Source: Gangjinia marincola (GTDB lineage Bacteria; Bacteroidota; Bacteroidia; Flavobacteriales; Flavobacteriaceae). Taken from it: 64,000 nt of DNA. Positions 54,185 to 61,600 of the stretch are shown one piece after another; position 1 is the stretch's first letter, and the number at the start of each line of letters is the position of its first letter. A program made the position numbers and the translations under genes. The notes under the pieces are model-generated. The model ran no database searches. It saw only the letters and a list, made by a program, of their open reading frames with translations, and was not told the origin of the DNA. The stretch lies in assembly GCF_039523415.1 (NCBI RefSeq), contig NZ_BAAAFG010000005.1:109201-173200 (forward strand). Reading direction: 5' to 3'.

Positions 54185-54518
54185 ATAAGTTATTGTAAAA
54201 CAATAAGATACGGCTGATATTGACGCCAGTATAGTTTAATATAATATCGGTAATGGATTGGCTCCATTGGTGGAAGTCACAATCTCGACAAATCAAATAG
54301 AAGGCAAGAACCCCTTCAATTCGACAAACTAGATTGATAGTCCGATTCATGAACGACCCGATTCGAAGCTTTTGGAAAGAGCGGCGAATAGATGATTCTA
54401 TTTTTCTAAATAGGTTCTTTGTGGAATTGAGAACCTTGATTGAAGAATCGATTGAGAACTGAAAGTTGAATGAAATTTGTAAATGCATGATTTTAAAATT
54501 TTGTGTTGTTGTATGCAC
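54177..54518 (-). CDS. Doubtful 113-aa frame upstream of the transposase
   Basis: Overlaps the transposase start by 8 bp. It is rich in Ile/Ser/Phe/Asn and without a recognisable fold or family. It could be a short upstream gene or just the transposase leader. Kept because 54185-54767 otherwise holds no gene. Confidence 0.25.
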   Translation of the reverse strand: MHTTTQNFKIMHLQISFNFQFSIDSSIKVLNSTKNLFRKIESSIRRSFQKLRIGSFMNRTINLVCRIEGVLAFYLICRDCDFHQWSQSITDIILNYTGVNISRILLFYNNLYV

Positions 54519-54620
54519 GTATTCAACTATATGGTCTCGAAATTTGAACTCAAATGCTCCAGTTGAAGATTGAGCTGATTAATTGTCACATCTTCAACGG
54601 GTTAAAAGAGTCCAAATTGA

Positions 54621-54650
54621 AAAATCCGACCCCCAAATGGGTCGGATTTT
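54621..54650. terminator. Perfect bidirectional hairpin near the right end of the transposon
   Basis: AAAATCCGACCC and GGGTCGGATTTT, 12-bp perfect stem, 6-nt loop, T-rich on both strands. It would block transcription entering or leaving the element. Confidence 0.75.
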
Positions 54651-54714
54651 CTTTTAAACGAAATGAAGAAAAGGGTCTAATATGTCAGATTTAGCCCATT
54701 AGGAGATAAAAAGA

Positions 54715-54738
54715 ATCCGACCATAAAAGGGGTCGGAT
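54715..54738. repeat. Second ATCCGACC/GGTCGGAT hairpin
   Basis: ATCCGACC (54715-54722) with GGTCGGAT (54731-54738), sharing its stem sequence with the hairpin at 54621-54650. A third stem (GGG-CTAA with TTAG-CCC, 54673-54700) lies between them. Subterminal structure 30 bp inside the right inverted repeat. Confidence 0.65.
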
Positions 54739-54767
54739 GTTTGGATGAGTGACCAGAAGATTGGATA

Positions 54768-54793
54768 TTGGTACACTCAAGTATATAGGTATC
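54768..54793 (-). repeat. Right terminal inverted repeat of the transposon, 26 bp
   Basis: Exact reverse complement of 45768-45793 over 26 of 26 bases; begins TTGGTACACTC and ends ATAGGTATC at the outer edge. Confidence 0.93.
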
Positions 54794-54801
54794 AAAAATA
54801 A
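54794..54801. repeat. Target-site duplication, right copy (AAAAATAA)
   Basis: Identical to 45760-45767; directly abuts the right inverted repeat. Confidence 0.9.
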
Positions 54802-54875
54802 TTCCAAAGTCGTTTACTAAAAACTAATAGCTAAATAATCAATAACTCAATAATCCAATAACGAATAACCAAACA

Positions 54876-55265
54876 ATGAATTTTCACACGCGCAAATGGG
54901 TCAAGCCCGAAGATTTAAATCCTAACCGTACCCTGTTTGGGGGAAGACTGCTGGAGTGGATCGATGAAGAAGCTGCTTTGTATGCGATTATTCAATTAGA
55001 GAATAGCAATGTAGTGACTAAGTATATAAGTGAGATTGACTTTAAAAGTAAAGCCGAAGAAGGAGACATCATTGAAATTGGAATTGAGCCGGTCAAATTT
55101 GGCTCCTCATCGTTAACGCTGCGTTGTGAAGTGCGCAATAAAATGACCCGCGAAGTTATCATTACCATCGATCAAATCGTGATGGTTAGTTTAGATGCAG
55201 CCGGAAATGCTAAACCACATGGTAAAGCAAAAATAGAATACGTTAAAAACCGACTAAGTGATTAG
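54876..55265 (+). CDS. Acyl-CoA thioesterase (hotdog fold, YciA-like)
   Basis: 129 aa. NPNRTLFGGRLLEWIDEEAA near residue 14 is the active-site region of hotdog acyl-CoA thioesterases, and the domain ends with an IDQIVMVSLDAAG strand. It hydrolyses acyl-CoA to free acid and CoA; chain-length preference cannot be told. First gene to the right of the transposon, whose end lies 75 bp before its start, so the insertion may have replaced its upstream control region. Confidence 0.88.
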   Translation: MNFHTRKWVKPEDLNPNRTLFGGRLLEWIDEEAALYAIIQLENSNVVTKYISEIDFKSKAEEGDIIEIGIEPVKFGSSSLTLRCEVRNKMTREVIITIDQIVMVSLDAAGNAKPHGKAKIEYVKNRLSD

Positions 55266-55270
55266 ACTCA

Positions 55271-55388
55271 TGTGGCGGTTGAGCTTGTCGAAGTAACAAA
55301 ATGTGGTCGACTAAGTTGAAGTGATTAGCTTGGTTAAGTTCAATTGATGATTAAAAGAATATTTAATAGATTCCCGCATTCGCGGGAA
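55271..55388. repeat. Intergenic repeat and hairpin region
   Basis: GGTTGAGCTTGTCGAAG near 55273 resembles the repeat at 17231-17306, and TTCCCGC-ATT-CGCGGGAA near 55372 forms a compact hairpin. It fills the gap between the thioesterase and the amine-oxidase-like gene. Confidence 0.5.
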
Positions 55389-55416
55389 GTTAACAAGATC
55401 AACGTTTACGCGGAAA

Positions 55417-56661
55417 ATGAATATGCAAAAAGAAGATTATAAAATTCACATTATTGGTGCAGGAGTTAGCGGACTTATCGCCGCACGCGTACTTGAAAAT
55501 CATGGGTATGCGCCAACTATTCTTGAAGCATCTGATCGGGTAGGTGGCAGGGTAAAAACAGAACATGAGGATGGGTTTGTATTGGATCACGGCTTTCAGG
55601 TTTTGCTAACTGCGTATCCTAAGGCTAAGGAGTACCTTGACTTTGAAGCATTGAAGCTGGAAAAGTTTCTTCCCGGGGCGGTGATCTTCGGGGAGGGTTC
55701 CAAGCAAACCATAGGAGATCCACTCAGGAATCTCTCCTTATTATTTCCCACAATTTTAGCCAGTGTCGGAACGATTTCCGATAAGTTAAAAGTGCTTAAA
55801 CTCAATATACAGCTAAAGAAGAAGTCACTGGAAGAAATTTTTGACTCTCCGGAGAAAACAACTTATGACTACCTAAATGAAAAAGGCTTTTCAAAAGGAA
55901 TGATTGAACAGTTTTTTAAGCCTTTTTTTAGCGGAATTTTTCTGGAGCCTAACCTTGAAACCTCAAGTCGTATGTTTGAGTTTGTCTATAAGATGTTTGG
56001 CGAAGGCTACGCGGCGGTACCTCATGATGGTATTGAGGCTATTTCCCAACAGCTCAAAGCGCAATTAAAACAAACTACGTTTAAATTTAATACAGCAGTA
56101 CGTGATGTTCAAGACGATGAAATTAAACTAGTTAACGGTACTAATATAAACTCACACTTTAGTATCATTGCTACTGAAGCTTCTTCACTCGTTTCTAATT
56201 TAAGTAATCAACAAACGTCCTGGAAAGGGTGTGACTCACTTTATTTTGAGGTAGAAAATAAGGTGCTGGATAAACCCGTTATTGGACTTATTAGTGCTCC
56301 AGAAGCGCTTATCAATAACCTCAATTACCCTAAACAGGCTGGAGCAACACACCTACTTTCGGTCACTGTTGTTAAGGATCATGCATTGTCCATCGAGGAT
56401 TTAAAAATCAAGGTTGTACAGGAATTAAAACAATATTGCGGTATAAGTGTAAAGCGTTTTATCAAGCATTATATGATCAAAAAAGGCTTGCCTAAACTCA
56501 CCAACTTGCAATACAGCATTGACCCGACTGAGACTCAGCTTAAAGAACAAGTGTTTTTAGCCGGCGACATATTATTAAATGGATCTTTAAACGCAGCGAT
56601 GATTGCCGGTGAGGCGGCAGCTATGGGGGTGATTAAAAATATTGAAGAAAATGTCTTTTGA
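55417..56661 (+). CDS. FAD-dependent amine-oxidase/phytoene-desaturase-like oxidoreductase
   Basis: 414 aa. The N-terminal dinucleotide fold IHIIGAGVSGLIAARVLENH is followed by EASDRVGGRVKTE, the standard FAD-binding pair of this superfamily, and the C-terminal FAD motif FLAGDILLNGSLNAAMIAGE. The substrate is unknown; relatives act on amines, carotenoid precursors or protoporphyrinogen. No carotenoid genes are adjacent. Confidence 0.87.
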   Translation: MNMQKEDYKIHIIGAGVSGLIAARVLENHGYAPTILEASDRVGGRVKTEHEDGFVLDHGFQVLLTAYPKAKEYLDFEALKLEKFLPGAVIFGEGSKQTIGDPLRNLSLLFPTILASVGTISDKLKVLKLNIQLKKKSLEEIFDSPEKTTYDYLNEKGFSKGMIEQFFKPFFSGIFLEPNLETSSRMFEFVYKMFGEGYAAVPHDGIEAISQQLKAQLKQTTFKFNTAVRDVQDDEIKLVNGTNINSHFSIIATEASSLVSNLSNQQTSWKGCDSLYFEVENKVLDKPVIGLISAPEALINNLNYPKQAGATHLLSVTVVKDHALSIEDLKIKVVQELKQYCGISVKRFIKHYMIKKGLPKLTNLQYSIDPTETQLKEQVFLAGDILLNGSLNAAMIAGEAAAMGVIKNIEENVF

Positions 56662-56800
56662 GAACTACAGTAGATCTGTAATATATTGGTAATTCTCAAA
56701 ACATAGGTGCTTCTAAATTTGTAATCTTGGTATCTCTCCATTATTTTAGGCATCTATACTCTCTTAGAAACAAGAGATATAGATTGCAAAACCATCCTTT

Positions 56801-58510
56801 ATGAAGAAAATTCTATTTTACCTTATTCTCTCAGTGAGTTTAAGCTGTTTTGCACAAGATTCATCTACACTAAAAAATCAATTAAAAGGGCTTATAGATT
56901 CTTCAGATGTTTATTATGCCTTTGACAAACAAAAAGCGAATATATTTCTACAAAAAGCTTTAGTTCAAGCAGAGCAGAATAATTTGATAAATCTACTCGC
57001 ACCCATTCATAAGAAAATAGCCGTAGTTTATAGTAATTATGGCAGTAGAGAAGATATTGACAAGTCATTTTATCACAACACTACTGCATTAGAGCTCTAT
57101 CGTAGAATCGGTGATTCTACCGGGGTTTTTCAAGTATTGAGTAATAGTGCAAATCTATATAATCAACAAGGGGACTATAACCAGGCAATACGATATAACA
57201 GGTGGGCTAGAGATGTACTTGATGTGTTAGCAGAGTATGATGAATTAAACCTTGATAAGTCAGCTTCTTATGCCACGGCAGCATTCACTTATCATAATTT
57301 AAAATTGTACGATTCCGCTGTTATAAATTATAAAAAAGCATATGACTATGCTCAACGCTATAATCTTGATAAACCCATTGAGAAGAAATCTAATTTTGAG
57401 GTTTATTCACTGGCAAACATGGGTCAAAGTTATCTTCGTTTGGGAGAACGGGAACAAGCATATATCGCTTTTTCTGAATCCTATAGCGCAATTAAGAAAA
57501 CTAATGATTCTCTCGGAATTGCGCAATTAGCGAATTTCTTTGGAGGTCTATTATTGAAAGAAGAAGAAGAGCAGAAAGCTATCACCTACATTAAAGAAGC
57601 CCTCAATCTATCTAAAAACAGCTCAGCTTATCCCATACACATGGCATCTTTAATCAAGATGACTCAGGTGTACATGAAGGGTGATATATCAGATAGCAGT
57701 AGTTTTTATATAGATAAAGCGATCGAACTGGGTTTAGAAAAGAGTCTATCAGGTAAACTCGCGTTTGCCTACGAACTCAAGGCGAAAATTCTTGAGAAAA
57801 AAGGAGACAGTGTTTCAAGTTTGCACTATTATCGTTTAGCTGATAAACTTGAAGATAGTCTCAATTTAGTAAAAAATGCAAATGATGCATTGGTTTCGAT
57901 GGCCAACGAAGAGGTAAAGGAAAAACAGAAAATCATTGCAGAGAATTCTGTTGAAAGAGAATGGTTCATGTTTGCTGTTATAGTATTATCCGTCATTACA
58001 CTAGGGCTGGTGGTCTTGTTAGGTAAGCGTTATTATCATGCTAAACAAAATAAAGTAGCCGAATCCACTCATACTATTAAACATAGGGTTCTAGTAACTG
58101 AAAATGCCCGTACTGCTATTCAAGCGGATACTCTTACAGAGATCAATCGATTGGTCGATTTATTAATAAAAAATAATCTTAGTGAAGAAGAAAGATCAAC
58201 ACAAATTAATAAAATAAGAGATCTAACACGGCACCAAATAGAACTCGAGGATAACTGGGAACAATTCTTTGTCCATTTTAATAAAGTGCATCCTCAATAT
58301 ATGAATAAACTTAGTCGTACCTACGATCTTTCTACCAGCGATTTAAAATTATGTGCATTTATTATCATGAATTTGACCAATAAAGAAATCGCTCAGATAC
58401 TTAATATCACCCCAGCTAGTCTTCACGTAATGGTTCATCGACTAAAGAAAAAATTTGATCTTCCTAAGAATAAAAATGTATACCAATTTCTTAAGCGATT
58501 GGCAAATTAG
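56801..58510 (+). CDS. TPR-transmembrane-HTH regulator of Bacteroidota type
   Basis: 569 aa. Signal peptide (MKKILFYLILSVSLSCFAQ), then periplasmic TPR repeats over residues 25-360 (for example YNQQGDYNQAIRYNRWARDV), one membrane helix at about 388-407 (MFAVIVLSVITLGLVVLLG), a cytoplasmic coiled linker and a C-terminal LuxR/GerE-like helix-turn-helix (LTNKEIAQILNITPASLHVM). It probably senses something in the periplasm and controls transcription directly. The giant adhesin-like gene follows 113 bp later and may be a target. Confidence 0.85.
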   Translation: MKKILFYLILSVSLSCFAQDSSTLKNQLKGLIDSSDVYYAFDKQKANIFLQKALVQAEQNNLINLLAPIHKKIAVVYSNYGSREDIDKSFYHNTTALELYRRIGDSTGVFQVLSNSANLYNQQGDYNQAIRYNRWARDVLDVLAEYDELNLDKSASYATAAFTYHNLKLYDSAVINYKKAYDYAQRYNLDKPIEKKSNFEVYSLANMGQSYLRLGEREQAYIAFSESYSAIKKTNDSLGIAQLANFFGGLLLKEEEEQKAITYIKEALNLSKNSSAYPIHMASLIKMTQVYMKGDISDSSSFYIDKAIELGLEKSLSGKLAFAYELKAKILEKKGDSVSSLHYYRLADKLEDSLNLVKNANDALVSMANEEVKEKQKIIAENSVEREWFMFAVIVLSVITLGLVVLLGKRYYHAKQNKVAESTHTIKHRVLVTENARTAIQADTLTEINRLVDLLIKNNLSEEERSTQINKIRDLTRHQIELEDNWEQFFVHFNKVHPQYMNKLSRTYDLSTSDLKLCAFIIMNLTNKEIAQILNITPASLHVMVHRLKKKFDLPKNKNVYQFLKRLAN

Positions 58511-58623
58511 ACGTTTTGTAAGCTTTTGTTAAGACAATATGTACCGCTGTAAGCTTTCTTGAGTTTATGGGAAAGAAGGTTCATGTAGTTTTGGTCAACC
58601 CAGAACAACACTGAATCATCTTT

Positions 58624-61600
58624 ATGGAAAAAAATCTACCTATCCGGATTTTATTTATTCTATTTTTCACTTCTGCTTTACTATCATTTACTACCTCGAC
58701 CGGCTATCCTTATGATGGGGATGTTCTAATAAATGATGTTAATATAACGCCAGAATTAATTGATGTAAATAGAGATGTAATGTTGCATCCATCATCAGAT
58801 TTGGGTCTTTCTAAATGGACATTCCAACGCATGTCCAATGAAAATGACGTATCGCCTGAAATATTCTCTAGAATTAACGACAATGTTGCACAGGAATCCT
58901 TAAAAATGGATTTTATTCTGGTAAATGATGGTAATCTCGTTCCCAATGCTAGTTTTGAAGAGTTTGATGTTTGTCCCCCACCTGGTATAAATTCCTGGGG
59001 AACCCCAAGAATTAAAGATTTCATTCGTTATTGGCAGGATCCGCCCTCTACAGCAACTCTGGGGCCTTCGTCAGATTATAAACACTACTGCTCGACAGGG
59101 TATAATTCAAATATTGCTGCGGCTACCGGTTCTGGACACATGGGAATTTTTACTTATTACAACGGGGGGTATCGTGAGTATATTCAAACTAAACTCAAAA
59201 CACCATTGTGTAGTGGGCATACTTATGAAATTAAACTTAAACTTGCAGATGATCTTGGAACCGATGTCCATACGGATCGTATTGGGGTTTACTTTTCTGC
59301 CGACGAGGTGGAGTCTCCGGGAATCACACATATTGATGTTACCCCACAGGTAACCACACCGGCAGGGCAGTTTATTGACAATCAAAACAACTGGACAGAA
59401 TTTACTATGAACTTTACTAATACCGGGGGTGGAGAAGAATATATCACTATTGGTAATTTTTTTAGTAATGCAAACACCAATACGCAAACCGGTTCAGGAC
59501 ATAAAGGGGGATACATTTACATTGATGACATCTCTGTAGTGGATATTACTCCTGCAGTAAATATCTCTTCTGCTGCTATTTCTCATGCTACATGTGCTTC
59601 TTCAAATGGATCAATTTCCGGAATCACGGTAACAGGAGGTAGTGGTTCTTATAGTTATCAATGGATAGATACAAGTGGAAATGTAATAGCAACTACATTA
59701 GATGTTTCAAACCTAAATCCGGGAACATACGAATTGCTAGTGGACGACGGTAGTTGTGTCACGCTATCCAGTACTTCTTACACTATTGATGAAATCGGAT
59801 GTTATGATCCTTGTGCCCCTGGTAATATGGTACCCAATCCAGATTTTGAAGATTATAAAAATTGTCCTTCCAGTAGTGCAAATAATGGTAATACGTTGGG
59901 CAACCAACTACATGACTGGTATTCCCCAACCTCTGGCAGTACGGATTATATAAACTTTTGCGACCCGACTAATCTTATTCTTGGACCACCAGATTTTCCT
60001 GATAGAGGATACATTAGAATGCACGTTTGGTATCCGGGAGACCTAAGAGAATACGCGCAGGTAAAATTAAATCAGCCGTTAAGCGCCGGTGAGGTATACG
60101 ATGTCAGCTTAGAGGCAAGTTTGACCTACAGTAGTAGGTATGAAATAGATCGTTTAGGGATACATTTTTCAGCAACGCCTGTAACGACCGGGAATAATCA
60201 GGTATTACCTGTAACTGCTCAACTGGAAACCCCGGTCAATGGTTTTATTGATAATAAAGGGACATGGCGAACATTTAGTTGGACCTATACCGCTACGGGA
60301 GGTGAGGAGTATCTCACCGTGGGTAATTTTCGTGATGACACTGACACCAATTATAACGATAACGGAAATGGTTCAGGTTGGTCATTGCTATATATTGATG
60401 ATGTAAATGTCATATCGCACAGCAGTACGCCTAGTGTAGATGCTGGAACAGATATGACCATTAATAGTGGTCAAACGATAGCGTTAAATCCTTCCATCAC
60501 TGGAGCTACTCCTGTTAGCTACACCTGGACTCCGGCTACGGGTCTTGATGATCCTACTGTAGTCAACCCGGTCTTCTCACCGCCGGGTCCGGGTTCTTAT
60601 ATATTTGATTTATTAGTTGATTTTGGCGGTTGTTACGAACAGGATACAGTTACTATTACTGTAAATGACTCTCCAGTCTCCTGTACAGGTCCCAATTTAA
60701 TCCCAAACGGAGATTTTGAAAATCCACTTAAATGTCCAACTGAAAGCATTGATAATACCTCAGATACAATAGGTGACTTCTTACCAGGCTGGTCCATACC
60801 AAACGAGGCTTCAGCAGATTATTATAACACTTGCAATTACAGTGGTAATGACCCATCTGTAGGACCTGCCAATGGCGACGGTTTTGGAGGCATTTTTTTA
60901 AAAAATGGTGGAGAATACAGAGAGTATTTTCAAATTGAACTTACACAGACTCTAACAGCAGGCACAACTTACAATATCGATTTTAATTTATATAGAAGTA
61001 ATACCAGCGGATGGTGTGATTTTAGTGAAGTAGGAATTTATTTTACAGACAGTCCTGTATCGGTATCGGGAAATCAAGTTTTACCTTTAACACCACAGGT
61101 CACAACACTTCCCGGAGAATTCTATTCAAATTTTAGCTGGCAAGCTGTAAGTACGGTATCCTATACTGCCACGGGTAATGAGCAATATGTCATTATTGGT
61201 AATTTTCAAGATAATGCGAACACTAATTGTCAAAATGGTCCACCAAATATTCAAGGGTACTATTATTTTGATGACATTTCTATAAGAGCAAGTAGTGACC
61301 CTAGTTTGACCGTTGATGCTGGTGCCAACCAAACCATATCCGATACCCAAACCGCTCAATTACAAGCAACGCCTTCTGGTGGTACTCCAGTAAGCTATAC
61401 ATGGACACCAGCTACAGGATTGAATGATCCAAATATTTCGAATCCAGTATTTACACCTCCATCAGGACCTGGTACCTATTCCTTTACCGTTACAGCAGAT
61501 TTTGGTGGTGGGTGTTTATCAACCGATCAGGTAACTGTTATGGTAAACACTTCCTGTTCGCAAATTATTGATGCCGGTGTAGATCAAACTATTATCCCAG

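Larger units (their letters stand above)
45768..54793. mobile_element. 9,026-bp IS1595-family transposon carrying toxin-antitoxin-like cargo
   Basis: Bounded by perfect 26-bp inverted repeats (45768-45793, 54768-54793) and an exact 8-bp direct duplication (AAAAATAA) outside them. It encodes one DDE transposase of the IS1595/ISXO2 type (53174-54184). Cargo from left to right: a 52-aa acidic protein, Panacea antitoxin plus partner, a candidate 71-aa protein, a lipoprotein, an 89-aa protein, a second Panacea gene plus partner, a coupled 43-aa/78-aa pair, a membrane-anchored HNH protein, a 41-aa protein, a structured RNA and an exported 451-aa protein. The element inserted between the DUF72 and thioesterase genes. 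The boundaries are read directly; that this transposase moves the whole unit is inferred. Confidence 0.9.

Noticed and set aside
53165..54200. A simple one-gene IS1595 insertion sequence nested in an older island
   Set aside because: I found no inverted repeats tight around the transposase gene; the only matching ends with a target duplication are those 9 kb apart.
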